Positions 32,174 through 41,294 of a stretch of DNA of 59,921 bases are shown here, one piece after another. The DNA is from a virus. A program made the position numbers and the translations under genes. The stretch's first letter is position 1. Each line of letters opens with the position of its first letter. Below the pieces are notes generated by a model. The model searched no databases. It saw only the letters and a list, made by a program, of their open reading frames with translations, and was not told the origin of the DNA. The stretch is taken from the IMG/VR virus record IMGVR_UViG_3300028800_002273, positions 1 to 59,921 of that record; one strand, written 5' to 3'.

Positions 32174-34118
32174 CGTTCAACGATTCTCCAAGCAATTGCC
32201 GGGTCAAAGAATCGCGCGCGGCCAGGCGCGTGCCGTGCTGGCCTGCACGTGACTTCTGCATTTGGGCGGTCACGCTGCCCTTCTTTTTTCCGGGTGTACC
32301 GGCGGCGGCTGGCTGTTCGGCGCCATCGCCGGCGACCGGGGGTTCGCCCGGATCCGTTTCGTTATCAGTGACTGTGGTGGGGGCATCGCTGGTGGGCAGA
32401 TCATAGCTTTCAAGCAATTGCTTATATTCGGAGCGTTGCGCCACCAGTTCAGCGATATCAATGCCATCGGGCATCAGGTCCTGCGCCTGTTGCATGGAGA
32501 TGATGCCGCCATCAAGTTTAAGCACGAGCGCCTGCACCTCGCGCAATTCGTCGGTGAACGGAAAACGTTTGCCGCGGAACCGGGCGGCGCGCAGCAATTC
32601 ATCCATCCGTGCCAATGGAAAATCAAGCGCGCCGAACAAAATGGATGAACGAACCCATTCGCCGAAGATTCGTTTCCAGGCGGTGCCGATCAAATGCTCC
32701 TGGAACACCATGGCATCATCACGGCTCGGGCGCTGGCTCATCTGGGCGGCGATGTAACCGAGCGATTGAAAATCGCCCGTGAGGTCGGAATAGGAAACGC
32801 TCGCCGCTGAAGCGATTTCTTTGCTGTTATCAATCTGAAATTCATGCGCTGCCTCAATCGGGAATTTTGGGTCTGTCTGCATCAACTCCAAACCATATTC
32901 CAATTCCACCGTGCTGCCCGGCGTCTCCGTGCTCGTGCGTTGTTGCAGGCCCTGCTGGCGTTGCGTTTCTTCACCGGCCGCGCCAGCCATTGCCGATGGC
33001 AGACCAGCGCCTTTGGCGAACCCGTCAACCATCTTCGCAAAATCCTCCACGGAATAACTCATGCCCGTGGGATAATTCTTCTTGATCCAGAACGGTTTCA
33101 TGCACGAGCTGATACTCGCGTAGGTCAACGCCTTCTGGTATTGGAACAAACGCCAGATCGCCTGGATGCACGCATCCAGTTCGGTGAAACCGATATCCTG
33201 CTCCGCCCGGTCCCGCAGGTTGTTGAAATGGATTATGTTTTCCGCCGGCACGCGTTCGCGCATGACTTCGCCGCCCTTGCCGCCAGGATAATTCCGCTGG
33301 CCCACAAATTCGCCCGGATGCCGCGTCAGTATCCAATACGCTACCGGATAATTCCATTGGGGATCATATTCAATGCTACCGCGGATGGGATTGCCGCTGC
33401 CCGGCGCGCGGCCTTGATAATTAAGTTGCAACCGGTCGCTCTCCAGCAGATCCACCGCGAAGCCGTACTTGTTTGGCGCACCGCGCCACAACCGGATGAG
33501 AACGGATCCGATGGTTTTGGCGCCGATAACCATCTGATTGGCCGCCTCCATGGCGGAGATCGTGCGCCGTACTGTGAAATTCTCCGGCTGGCAAAAATCC
33601 GCCCATTCCTGTTCCACCTGCAGGTTCGCGTCCTCATCCGCTTCGAACACCTTTACCTCCGCGCCCGTCTTGGGATGCGGCTTGGTAACACGCTTGCCCA
33701 GGCGCATCGTGAGCGAGAAAGGATTGTGTCCCACGATGTTGTTGCGGTGCGTCCGCATGATGGCTTTCCCCTGCGGCGTGTCCTTGGCGATCGTGCGGGC
33801 GCGGGCCCAAATGGTGTAAAAATGCGAAAAAATCTCTGTGTTCGCCGTACCGTAGGTGCCCTTGAAATCCGTGTTGAATTTCGTCGTCGCGCCCGCGTCA
33901 TAAGAACGCTTCAGCGCCGCGTGCGACTCCATCAACTCACTCACCTGCTCGCGCAACTTTCCAAACGTGCGGATCTGCTCATTCACGCGCAATATCTGCG
34001 CCGTGGTGAGGTCCGCACGCAGTGCCGATTCCCCATTCCCCACTGGATGTTGGATGTTCCCAACCTGCCCCGGTTTGGAACGCGTGAACACTTCTACATT
34101 GGTGAAAGGGATTTTCAT
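32163..34118 (-). CDS. Portal protein (lambda family)
   Basis: A 651-residue protein of the lambda/GpB-like portal family. Family features include a long helical N-terminal part (ADLTTAQILRVNEQIRTFGK), HRNNIVGHNPFSLTMRLGKR, DRLQLNYQGRAPGSG, AENIIHFNNLRDRAEQDIGF and the C-terminal Gly/Pro/Ala-rich end. It forms the dodecameric ring for DNA packaging. The ATG at 34118 has GGGGTGG upstream; the GTG at 34136 would overlap the previous gene. It lies between terminase and capsid genes. Confidence 0.9.
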   Translation of the reverse strand: MKIPFTNVEVFTRSKPGQVGNIQHPVGNGESALRADLTTAQILRVNEQIRTFGKLREQVSELMESHAALKRSYDAGATTKFNTDFKGTYGTANTEIFSHFYTIWARARTIAKDTPQGKAIMRTHRNNIVGHNPFSLTMRLGKRVTKPHPKTGAEVKVFEADEDANLQVEQEWADFCQPENFTVRRTISAMEAANQMVIGAKTIGSVLIRLWRGAPNKYGFAVDLLESDRLQLNYQGRAPGSGNPIRGSIEYDPQWNYPVAYWILTRHPGEFVGQRNYPGGKGGEVMRERVPAENIIHFNNLRDRAEQDIGFTELDACIQAIWRLFQYQKALTYASISSCMKPFWIKKNYPTGMSYSVEDFAKMVDGFAKGAGLPSAMAGAAGEETQRQQGLQQRTSTETPGSTVELEYGLELMQTDPKFPIEAAHEFQIDNSKEIASAASVSYSDLTGDFQSLGYIAAQMSQRPSRDDAMVFQEHLIGTAWKRIFGEWVRSSILFGALDFPLARMDELLRAARFRGKRFPFTDELREVQALVLKLDGGIISMQQAQDLMPDGIDIAELVAQRSEYKQLLESYDLPTSDAPTTVTDNETDPGEPPVAGDGAEQPAAAGTPGKKKGSVTAQMQKSRAGQHGTRLAARDSLTRQLLGESLNGVH

Positions 34119-34122
34119 AAAT

Positions 34123-34743
34123 TCACCACCCCGCACCTACATTCATCGTGATTGTGTTCTGGTTTTGCCCGGTGTTCCGCTGGCGTTCCCTCTTCAATTC
34201 ATAATTCCGAAACTCCAGCCAGTACCGATACCGGTCATACGCCTTGTTCCGTTCCTCAATCACATACTTGCTGCGCGAAACATCCGTTTCACCCAGTTCA
34301 TACGATTCCAGGCGTTTTATCTTCGCCTGTAGGATGGGTATCATCTGCTGCGCAAACGTCTCTATCGGCGCGCTGGCCGTACCCGCCGCAAGGTCTGGAT
34401 CAAGAGTCAACTCCGCGTAATACACCGTGTGCTTCTCACCTGCTGCGATGCCTGCGCCCGCATTCCCAGCCGCATTGATGACTTGCGCGGACAGCACATA
34501 ATCACCTGCATCCAGTGCCGCTGCGAAATTGGGTATGTTGATGCTATGACAAGTTGGGTCGGATGCCAGCGGCGCGCTATCGAACTCTGCCAACTTGTTC
34601 GCGCCATTCGGCTGCGATTGTGAAAGCACATAATGCAGCGCCCAGCCATCCGCCGGCAGGTAATCCGGCAAAAACCGTTGGAACAAAAGCGTATCGCCCG
34701 AGGAAAACACCTCGGGCTCTCTACACTGTATCTCAGCAGCCAT
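34123..34743 (-). CDS. Pre-portal virion protein
   Basis: A 206-residue protein. Residues 1-120 are a beta-domain with DTLLFQRFLPDYLPADGWAL, and residues 130-190 a charged helix (DRYRYWLEFRNYELKRER). This beta-plus-helix gene in front of the portal is familiar from many prophages, though unnamed. Often the helical part is gpW-like head-joining; that is a guess. Confidence 0.6.
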   Translation of the reverse strand: MAAEIQCREPEVFSSGDTLLFQRFLPDYLPADGWALHYVLSQSQPNGANKLAEFDSAPLASDPTCHSINIPNFAAALDAGDYVLSAQVINAAGNAGAGIAAGEKHTVYYAELTLDPDLAAGTASAPIETFAQQMIPILQAKIKRLESYELGETDVSRSKYVIEERNKAYDRYRYWLEFRNYELKRERQRNTGQNQNTITMNVGAGW

Positions 34744-34755
34744 TCACGAATGGCA

Positions 34756-34965
34756 TTAGGTCAACCATGCAAGGAGATATGCGGCGGAAAACCAGAGCAC
34801 AACGAACACTAGCCGTAAAACCCAGACTTCCTTCAAAAACTCGCGCCGATGCTTCAGTGCAGCGGTCGGATCTGCGTGGCAGACCGGGCACAATTCCGTT
34901 TCAACATCACATTCGTGGCTGGTTCGGTCACAAATACCACATGGCATGATATATTTAACACTCAT
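34756..34965 (-). CDS. Zinc-ribbon protein with C-terminal membrane helix
   Basis: A 69-residue protein with C-x2-C pairs (CGICDRTSHEC and CPVCHADP) and a C-terminal hydrophobic helix (RLVFVVLWFSAAYLLAWLT). It is coupled by ATGA to the C39-like gene upstream. A tail-anchored zinc protein in a packaging operon is unusual. Not recognised. Confidence 0.6.
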   Translation of the reverse strand: MSVKYIMPCGICDRTSHECDVETELCPVCHADPTAALKHRREFLKEVWVLRLVFVVLWFSAAYLLAWLT

Positions 34966-35408
34966 TTAATAAGCAAGGGTGGTTTATATTTTTTTAATTT
35001 CTGCACGAAGAAAATTGCTACCTCAGCAGTTGTAAGAACACTCTCCCCTATTCCCAACGGGTCGTGTAGACAGACGAATTCCAAATGACTGGTTGGAGAA
35101 ATCCGAGTTTCGGCCACAACAACATGCGGAAGGCCGTTAATGGATTGTCCTTTCAAAACACAAATTGAACCATCAGGCGGCGCAACAAATGGCCACTCTT
35201 TCAATGAACCATCGGTGTCTCTAACTGCTTTTATTTCAAGATTCCATAGATCATATCGGCGAAGAAAGGCTCTCGTTTGCTCCCACCAATCCTCATGATT
35301 ACACGCGCAGGGTTCAACTTCTTCAATAGGCACTTCAAATATTGATGCCAGACAAGCGGACCAGCAGTTGCCGTCTTTTCCAGTTCTGGTTTGATTGATT
35401 TGATTCAT
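34962..35408 (-). CDS. Papain-like/C39-type cysteine peptidase domain protein
   Basis: A 148-residue protein. GKDGNCWSACLASIFEVPIE (Cys15 region) matches the nucleophile segment of phage C39/papain-like proteins; GLPHVVVAE offers the His and CLHDPLG an Asp/Asn partner. It has no signal peptide. In phages such proteins are mostly uncharacterised; ubiquitin-like, peptidoglycan or scaffold processing have been suggested. Here it lies between terminase and portal. Confidence 0.65.
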   Translation of the reverse strand: MNQINQTRTGKDGNCWSACLASIFEVPIEEVEPCACNHEDWWEQTRAFLRRYDLWNLEIKAVRDTDGSLKEWPFVAPPDGSICVLKGQSINGLPHVVVAETRISPTSHLEFVCLHDPLGIGESVLTTAEVAIFFVQKLKKYKPPLLIK

Positions 35409-35430
35409 TAGTTACTTGGCATTTCAGGTT

Positions 35431-37605
35431 TCACGCGGCGACCGCTTCGCCCGCCGTAAACACCGCGCTCTGTCCCAGCAACCCATCCATGCCCACGCGC
35501 ACGAGCAAGGCCTGTTCGCACCAGTAATAATGGTCATCCGGCCTTAGCTCTGTGTATTTGTTCTTCGCCAGGTCATAGACCTGCGCGCTCATCTGGTTCT
35601 CATAACTCAACAGGCTCGGCACCACTTTGCCTTTCTCGAGCTTCGTTTCCATGCCCAGCGTCACTTCATCCACCTTGCCATCCAGCGCCTTCAGATGGTC
35701 ACGCGATAAAAATTCAAACTTCGGCATGCCCGGCGCACCGCTGTACAACGAATCCACCTGCTGCTGTATCGGCGTCTTGTTGAACAATATCCGCGCCAAC
35801 GGTATGCGCCGCACGCGCCCAGTTTCATCGATCATATTCCCGTACACCGCCGATTCCGGGCTCCAGGGGCGTATGATGCCATCCTTGTGCCCCTTGAAAT
35901 TCTGTTTGCCTGGGCTCGCCGCCAGCAGCTTCCACGTCACCACATCCTCCATCGTCTTGAAGATCGGGTGCGGCCGGTCCCGTTTCACCATCTGCCTGTA
36001 TTCCACCGCCTTGTTCATCACCTGCTCGCTCCATTGCACGATATCGATGATCACACGGTCATTCGGCACACCCCAAAACGCCTGCACCGCGCGCCACGTG
36101 TCCCAACTCTTGCAATATCCACGCGCCAATTGCTTGGAATTGCCGAACTTGTCATACACGCGCACCACGTACCAGAACCAGCCGGTGATGCTCTTCTCCG
36201 TTTTCGCCTTATGGTCCGCGTCCTCCTGACAATCCACCGCCATGTTCACCGAATGGAAATGCTCGCCGTACAACGCCTTCGCCTTGGCCGGGTCATAACT
36301 GCCCGCAGAAATGGTCGTGGACCGCACCTCCATGCGGTTCGCGTCGTAAAAAACCGCACGCTCAGACAGGAACCAATCACGCAATTTCACCGCATTCCCG
36401 GCGGCCTTGGCCGCTTTCGCCGCCAGAAAATTCCCCACCGTTTTCTCAAAACGATTATCCCACGCCGCCTCGAATGGCAGCGTGAAACAGACCTGCCGCG
36501 GCGTGCGCCAAAAGCCATTCTCATAGATCCGGTATTCCTGCTGATACGTCGCGCAGACCTCCATGCGTTCCGATTTCGTATCCTGTATGTGATGCCCACA
36601 CCAGATGCACTCCCAATAGGCACCACGCGCACGCTGCTCAATCGTCGCGCCGTCCGTATCCTCATCCATCACCGCTTTAGTGCCAAACCGCATACCCGCA
36701 TAACTACCAGGTGTGGGAACATCACTATTGATCAACGCAATCTGTCCCCCGATCGACACAGTCGAAATGGCCCGTGGCGGCCTCGCCACAAAATCATCTG
36801 CACGACGATGGTTCCAATGCTGCCATTCCCACGTCTGCTCACCGTCACACGCCGGGCAACGCCACACCAACGGTACCGCGTGCGCCGCCGCTACCTTGCT
36901 GTGCAGGTCGCTGCCTGCCACTGCAGCCTGCGATTCATTCAGAATCTTGCACGTCTCCGCGAAGCGATCCGCGCGCTTGAACGCTTTCTCCAACAAACCA
37001 TCCACACCGTGCTGCCAGGCTTCCGATATCCAGATCAATGGCCATGACAACGTGGACACATTGCCTTCGTTCAAGCCCGCCACCAGCAATTCCACGCCCG
37101 CTATCTTCAACCAGGTGCCCGTGATGTTGTGCCGGCTTTCCTTTTTGGATTCCGCGATCAACTTCGCTATCTCCGGATGCCCGCGCACCGTATCCATCAA
37201 GCGCATGCCGCAATACAAGTCCGCCTTGTCGTCATCCTCGAACAGCACCAGCATCGGCAACAAGATATGCTCCATGCAATACACCACCCACGCATCGCCG
37301 CACACCGACTTCAACACCTGCGTTGCGCCGATGATATTCACCACACGCACCAGGTCATCTATCAGCGCCGCCATGGGCCCGGCCAATTGCCGCGCCGTCT
37401 CGATGCAGAAATGCCCGTCCTGTTCCGGCGGCATGGATTTGTATCCACCACCGATGAACTTGAACCGCGCGCAATTCTCCACCATCCCGCCCCGGAACGG
37501 CGATTTGATCTGCGCCCGCAACCGCTGCGCCTGCGCACGATAAAATTCCTCCATCCCCGGCATGCTGGTCGACGTGTGCCCAGTGTCTGTGATTACTGGC
37601 GACAT
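35431..37605 (-). CDS. Terminase large subunit (GpA-like)
   Basis: A 724-residue protein of the lambda GpA family. The ATPase part (residues about 80-300) contains IIGATQVLKS, a diverged Walker A of the adenine-motif type, and WISEAW in the Walker B place. Two CxxC pairs (CPACDGEQTWEW and CIWCGHH) form the zinc element typical of GpA. The nuclease part (about 430-700) includes VNMAVDCQEDADH and IDIVQW. The start at 37605 is preferred because the small gene upstream ends 4 nt before it (TGAAACTATG). It cuts and translocates phage DNA with the portal. Confidence 0.9.
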   Translation of the reverse strand: MSPVITDTGHTSTSMPGMEEFYRAQAQRLRAQIKSPFRGGMVENCARFKFIGGGYKSMPPEQDGHFCIETARQLAGPMAALIDDLVRVVNIIGATQVLKSVCGDAWVVYCMEHILLPMLVLFEDDDKADLYCGMRLMDTVRGHPEIAKLIAESKKESRHNITGTWLKIAGVELLVAGLNEGNVSTLSWPLIWISEAWQHGVDGLLEKAFKRADRFAETCKILNESQAAVAGSDLHSKVAAAHAVPLVWRCPACDGEQTWEWQHWNHRRADDFVARPPRAISTVSIGGQIALINSDVPTPGSYAGMRFGTKAVMDEDTDGATIEQRARGAYWECIWCGHHIQDTKSERMEVCATYQQEYRIYENGFWRTPRQVCFTLPFEAAWDNRFEKTVGNFLAAKAAKAAGNAVKLRDWFLSERAVFYDANRMEVRSTTISAGSYDPAKAKALYGEHFHSVNMAVDCQEDADHKAKTEKSITGWFWYVVRVYDKFGNSKQLARGYCKSWDTWRAVQAFWGVPNDRVIIDIVQWSEQVMNKAVEYRQMVKRDRPHPIFKTMEDVVTWKLLAASPGKQNFKGHKDGIIRPWSPESAVYGNMIDETGRVRRIPLARILFNKTPIQQQVDSLYSGAPGMPKFEFLSRDHLKALDGKVDEVTLGMETKLEKGKVVPSLLSYENQMSAQVYDLAKNKYTELRPDDHYYWCEQALLVRVGMDGLLGQSAVFTAGEAVAA

Positions 37606-37609
37606 AGTT

Positions 37610-37753
37610 TCATTCCGCAAAGGCCAGCAATAAGTTAGAGAGGGAATAACACAACCAAACGCCTGCCATTTTCCAATTGTGCCGATATGCGCATTCCCCT
37701 GCCGCGCACAATTCCAGCACAAACACCATCAATGCGAATTTCGAGTATTTCAT
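37610..37753 (-). CDS. Tiny two-helix membrane protein upstream of terminase
   Basis: A 47-residue frame (MKYSKFALMVFVLELCAAGE, then a HNWKMAG turn and WLCYSLSNLLLAFAE). Two hydrophobic helices and coupling to the terminase start support a real gene that automated callers would miss. The HNWKMAGVWLCYS stretch resembles small phage membrane proteins that I have seen but cannot name. Confidence 0.6.
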   Translation of the reverse strand: MKYSKFALMVFVLELCAAGECAYRHNWKMAGVWLCYSLSNLLLAFAE

Positions 37754-37770
37754 TTTGCGTGGTTCGCGGT

Positions 37771-38382
37771 TCAAAAATTGTGCCGGAAAATCACAAAGCC
37801 AGGTGTTCTCGGATCGCCCTCACACAAAACGTTCGTGGCCACGTTTGTTCGGCTTAATATCGCCAGCACCACGTCCGCCAAATCCACCACCACTCCCACA
37901 TAATTCGTTTGCTGCACCGGAGCATTCGTCATTATGGGTGTAATCGTCTCCGGTTCGATCTCCAGTTCGAACCAGTTTGTCCGCGCCCCGGCATAAAACC
38001 ACGTCACCTCAAAATTCGTGTCCTGCGCGTCACAAAAATTCGTGAACTTATAACCGTCCTGGCACAAAATCATCGTCTTGCACCCGTTCGTCCACCAATC
38101 CTCCCGGCCAAAGCTCGTCATCATCGTCATCTTCATCACCGGCGGATTCGTATCCTCATGCCAACTCACCGCGAATACACTGCCGCCCGAATTCGTCCAC
38201 AACTCGGAACCCTCAATAAAATCACCGAGCTTATTCGTCTTCGGCGGCGACATATAATCAGTCGCGTTCGTATAAACATTCGCATCCAACGGCTGTGACG
38301 GCTTCAGATGCACCGGCAAAAAGAAATGCGCAATAAACGCGGCAAGCGCACCCAGCAAAACCGTGATCACAATTCGTTTCAT
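37771..38382 (-). CDS. Membrane-anchored or exported Thr/Asn-rich protein
   Basis: A 203-residue protein with an N-terminal signal or anchor helix (MKRIVITVLLGALAAFIAHF). The rest is a beta-rich domain with several Trp and Thr-Asn pairs (TNFEVTWFYAGARTNWFELE). It begins after a leader (38384-38403) duplicated upstream of another gene. It is the only exported protein in the packaging segment. Function unknown. Confidence 0.6.
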   Translation of the reverse strand: MKRIVITVLLGALAAFIAHFFLPVHLKPSQPLDANVYTNATDYMSPPKTNKLGDFIEGSELWTNSGGSVFAVSWHEDTNPPVMKMTMMTSFGREDWWTNGCKTMILCQDGYKFTNFCDAQDTNFEVTWFYAGARTNWFELEIEPETITPIMTNAPVQQTNYVGVVVDLADVVLAILSRTNVATNVLCEGDPRTPGFVIFRHNF

Positions 38383-38383
38383 A

Positions 38384-38403
38384 AATTCCTGTCTTCCTGG
38401 TTT
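38384..38403 (-). promoter_or_regulatory. Duplicated translation leader (copy 1)
   Basis: The minus-strand text AAACCAGGAAGACAGGAATT lies just before the ATG at 38382 and contains two AGGA cores. The same 20 bases occur at 44374-44393, and in both cases the preceding gene ends TGAATAA. This looks like a reused ribosome-loading cassette. Confidence 0.5.
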
Positions 38404-38409
38404 TCTTAT

Positions 38410-39030
38410 TCACAATGGCTTGCCGGTGCCACCGGCGATTTCCCGCAAGATGGCTGACTGCCGTTCCTGCGGCGCCGCTTCCAATTCCGCCCACCGATCG
38501 ATGATTGGTGGCCATAGTGTGGAATAATATTTCTTCGCCACTTCGCCCAGACGCGCGCGCCATTCAGGAAACAGATCCAGCAACCGCTTGCACCGGCCAA
38601 AATCATCTGCGTCCCGTGGCGTTGATGCTTCACCAACGTCCTCTGCGCTGCGGCGCCATTGGTCCTCACAGAAAACCGCGAACACGGCCGCAGAAGATTT
38701 CCCCACGTCCAACCCTTTCCACCAACGTTCCTGCGCTGGCATGTGCTTGATGGCTTTCTCGATCTCCGCATACCACTTTTTGGCATCTGCTTCCAACGCC
38801 ACGCAGATCACTGTCTTATATCGGCCCATCTCGCGCAGGTGATGCACAATGCCAGAATAGATTCCGGCTTTCTTGGGAAACAGATTGGTACATTCGTTCA
38901 GTGCATCCGTCGGTATCCCTGGCACGCCGTTGGCGCCACACAGCACCCAGCCATGTGGCCAGCGCTCGATCACATACCTCGGCCCCATCCCCGCGATCTG
39001 CATCGCAATATCGTTTTTAGTCGGGTTCAT
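38410..39030 (-). CDS. Hypothetical helical protein in the packaging/recombination segment
   Basis: A 206-residue protein (MNPTKNDIAMQIAGMGPRYV). N-terminal 60 residues are mixed alpha/beta (WPHGWVLCGANG); the rest is a long helical region with Trp pairs (ERWWKGLD). The last codons (AGGTGKPL) are encoded by a REP-like hairpin at 38422-38436. No known family; a small-terminase role is possible but unsupported. Confidence 0.5.
   Translation of the reverse strand: MNPTKNDIAMQIAGMGPRYVIERWPHGWVLCGANGVPGIPTDALNECTNLFPKKAGIYSGIVHHLREMGRYKTVICVALEADAKKWYAEIEKAIKHMPAQERWWKGLDVGKSSAAVFAVFCEDQWRRSAEDVGEASTPRDADDFGRCKRLLDLFPEWRARLGEVAKKYYSTLWPPIIDRWAELEAAPQERQSAILREIAGGTGKPL
38422..38436. repeat. REP-like hairpin at a gene 3' end
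   Basis: gccggt-gcc-accggc encodes the last residues of the gene at 38410-39030. It belongs to the same palindrome group as 27298-27314. Confidence 0.45.
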
Positions 39031-39034
39031 AAAT

Positions 39035-39247
39035 TTAGTTCGATTCCTGTATCATTCGTTGTATCTCACCCTCAAACGCATCACACCCGGCTTCCGTGAT
39101 CTCCAGGCCTGTGCATTTGTAGAGATACTTCCCGGTGGCATCCCGGCCGATCGCCGGGCCATAATCCGGACATTGCCAACACCCCGGCCATTTCGGTGAC
39201 TCCACCATCTGCTTGCCACATTTCGGACAAAGGTGATTTACAATCAC
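39035..39247 (-). CDS. Small zinc-ribbon protein
   Basis: A 70-residue protein starting at GTG, read as MIVNHLCPKCGKQMVES. CPKCGKQM and CWQCPDYG give two CxxC pairs; the rest is small alpha/beta. The start is fixed by GGAGG 5-9 nt upstream and by overlap with the helicase stop (ATGTGA). The much longer frame to 39553 lies inside the helicase gene. Possibly a DNA-end or helicase cofactor. Confidence 0.65.
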   Translation of the reverse strand: MIVNHLCPKCGKQMVESPKWPGCWQCPDYGPAIGRDATGKYLYKCTGLEITEAGCDAFEGEIQRMIQESN

Positions 39248-40938
39248 ATATCCTCCACATTTTGAAGTTGCCCATACTTTGATTTCTTCCGCAGATATTG
39301 CTCCGCCAGCAGCTTCACGCGTGAGCCCGCATCCGCCTGCGCCTCTAAACCATTCGCGCCGGGTTCGATGATGCCTTTGAGTTGCGATTTCTTGAGCCCA
39401 AGCACATCGGACACGACCGGATCGCTTCCGCCATCCGATATCAGGTAATATTCCATCACACCCCGCTGCTGCCCGTCTCGGAACAAGCGCCCGCGGCATT
39501 GCTCGTGCACACCCGGTGACCAATCCAATTCCCCGTGCACAATCGTGCTGCACACCTCCTGCAGACCATCGAGGCCTGCGCCCGCGCGCAAGGACATCAC
39601 GAACACATTGGTTTCACCGTTAAGGAACGCCTCCGTCTCCGCTTGTTTCTGCGTTGACGATTCTGTGCCAGTGAACATGGATATGGGAAATCCGATGCGC
39701 GCGCGCCAAACGTCGTACACCGCACGATGCCAGCCTGTGAGCACCACCTTTTCACCGCTCTCCACCAGCATCCGCACGAACGCGGCCACGAACGGTGCCT
39801 TGGCTATGCCGGTGGCCTGGCGCATCTTCATATCGAACTCGCGGGCCGCTTCCCCCTTCTGATGGAAATTGCTTTGCGCGCTCAATATCCTGTGTGCCAA
39901 TTCCGTGGCCACGTCATCCAGGTCATCCAATACCTTCCGATCATGCTCGATGGTTTCCACGAACGTCTGTACCGCTGGCAGTTCACGCCCCACTTCCTTG
40001 CGCGTGCGCCGTATCATCAGGAATTGGTCACGCAGGTAAGTGCCAAACGCTGATGAATCCTTCAGCTTGTAATGGTTGTTCCCAATGTATTCACACCATT
40101 CCCGGTTGAATTCGTTCTGCGTGCCGATCGCACCGGGCGCGATGATCTCCATCGTGTTGAAAATCTCCCCGCCGTAATTGTAGATGGGCGTGGCAGAGAG
40201 GCCCATACAGTACGCCGCCGCGCCGCGTATATGCTGTGCCGCATTGTATTTTCCCGTCCCTTGATGGCGCAACTCCTGCACCTCATCAAAGATCACGCAC
40301 CGGATGAACTTGGAAAGCAACTCCGCCCAGCCAGCCAATTTGTGATAGGTAGTGATGTAGATATCCGCCGACGGCAAATCGTATGGCGTTCCCTTCTTGA
40401 TGATATGCACATTCGCCAGCGGCATGAACTTGGCCACATATCTCGCCCATTGCTTCGTCAGGAATGGATGCACCACGATCAACGCCGGTTTGGTTCGTGG
40501 ATCCGTGAGCGCGGCCAAAGCCGTGATGGATTTTCCCACGCCCAATTCATCCGCCAGCAGCAAGGCGCCACGTTGCAAAAACACCTCCGCCGATTTCGCC
40601 TGGTAATCACGCGCTGGTACCGCCAGCGGAAACGACAATCCCTGATAACCCGGCAAATAGATTTTCTCCAATCGCGCCAGCGTATTCCGATAACCATCCG
40701 CGCCGGCGGTCAGTTCCTTTGGGTTTTTGTTTTCCAAAGGATAACGCGCGATGAACCATTCCAGGTCGCGGCACACCTCATCCGAGTTTTTGATATAGAC
40801 CGTGCCGAACTGATTCGTATTGATACGCGCAATCACCGCCTTCAAACGGATCATCACGTGCGGCTCCGCCGTGATTTTCCATGATGGCTCTTCCTTCCAC
40901 CCAAAAACCGAAAGCTCCATTGTGCCGTAAGTCCTCAC
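39244..40938 (-). CDS. SNF2-family helicase
   Basis: A 564-residue helicase. Motif I is LLADELGVGKS (residues about 126-136), motif II FDEVQELRHQG, motif III LSATPIYNYGG, motif V-VI VFVMSLRAGAGLDGL and EQCRGRLFRDGQQRG. Residues 1-100 form an extra N-terminal domain. It starts at GTG 40938 with GGGAGGT upstream and GTGA overlap; the ATG at 40920 is an alternative. Such stand-alone SNF2 proteins are common in phage replication/recombination modules. It is coupled to the PD-(D/E)XK nuclease gene, so the two probably act together. Confidence 0.85.
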   Translation of the reverse strand: MRTYGTMELSVFGWKEEPSWKITAEPHVMIRLKAVIARINTNQFGTVYIKNSDEVCRDLEWFIARYPLENKNPKELTAGADGYRNTLARLEKIYLPGYQGLSFPLAVPARDYQAKSAEVFLQRGALLLADELGVGKSITALAALTDPRTKPALIVVHPFLTKQWARYVAKFMPLANVHIIKKGTPYDLPSADIYITTYHKLAGWAELLSKFIRCVIFDEVQELRHQGTGKYNAAQHIRGAAAYCMGLSATPIYNYGGEIFNTMEIIAPGAIGTQNEFNREWCEYIGNNHYKLKDSSAFGTYLRDQFLMIRRTRKEVGRELPAVQTFVETIEHDRKVLDDLDDVATELAHRILSAQSNFHQKGEAAREFDMKMRQATGIAKAPFVAAFVRMLVESGEKVVLTGWHRAVYDVWRARIGFPISMFTGTESSTQKQAETEAFLNGETNVFVMSLRAGAGLDGLQEVCSTIVHGELDWSPGVHEQCRGRLFRDGQQRGVMEYYLISDGGSDPVVSDVLGLKKSQLKGIIEPGANGLEAQADAGSRVKLLAEQYLRKKSKYGQLQNVEDM

Positions 40939-41294
40939 AGGCGATTACCTCCCACGTTGATGGATGCGATGGGTTTTCCGGCCAAAGTTTCAGGCATCAT
41001 TTGTCCGAAAGGTTTTGTGCAGATGAGTATTGTGCCTGCGACCGTGGCATGTCGGTTATACCGCTGCATCTGTCGCAGGTGCGAATTGATGGACCCGCCC
41101 ACCTTCACCTCGAGTGCGATGGTCTGCACAAGGAAATCCGGACGGTCCTCTGGCGATAAGACATGTTCGCGCTGATGCGCAATGCCCGCGCGCGTCAATA
41201 TCTCCGCGATCTGGTTCTGTAATTCCAGTTCGCTGCCAAACGTCATGCGATATTTGGAAAACTCTGTTTTGAGTTGTGAAAGCAGTTCTGTCAT
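40935..41294 (-). CDS. PD-(D/E)XK-type nuclease (VRR-NUC-like)
   Basis: A 119-residue protein. The core REHVLSPEDRPDFLVQTI, then ALEVKVGG, carries the D...E-x-K catalytic pattern; an upstream Glu in LELQNQIAEILTRAG may complete it. The start at 41294 comes from ATGA overlap with the UDG-like gene. It shares a transcription unit with the SNF2 helicase downstream, as in many phage replication or repair modules. Confidence 0.75.
   Translation of the reverse strand: MTELLSQLKTEFSKYRMTFGSELELQNQIAEILTRAGIAHQREHVLSPEDRPDFLVQTIALEVKVGGSINSHLRQMQRYNRHATVAGTILICTKPFGQMMPETLAGKPIASINVGGNRL

Noticed and set aside
32844-34151. 435-codon plus-strand frame
   Set aside because: Antisense to the portal gene and Arg/His/Leu-rich, typical of a reverse-strand shadow.
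38410-39030. Terminase small subunit next to the large subunit
   Set aside because: No helix-turn-helix or terminase motif is visible; the protein at 42891-44018 is a better candidate despite its distance.
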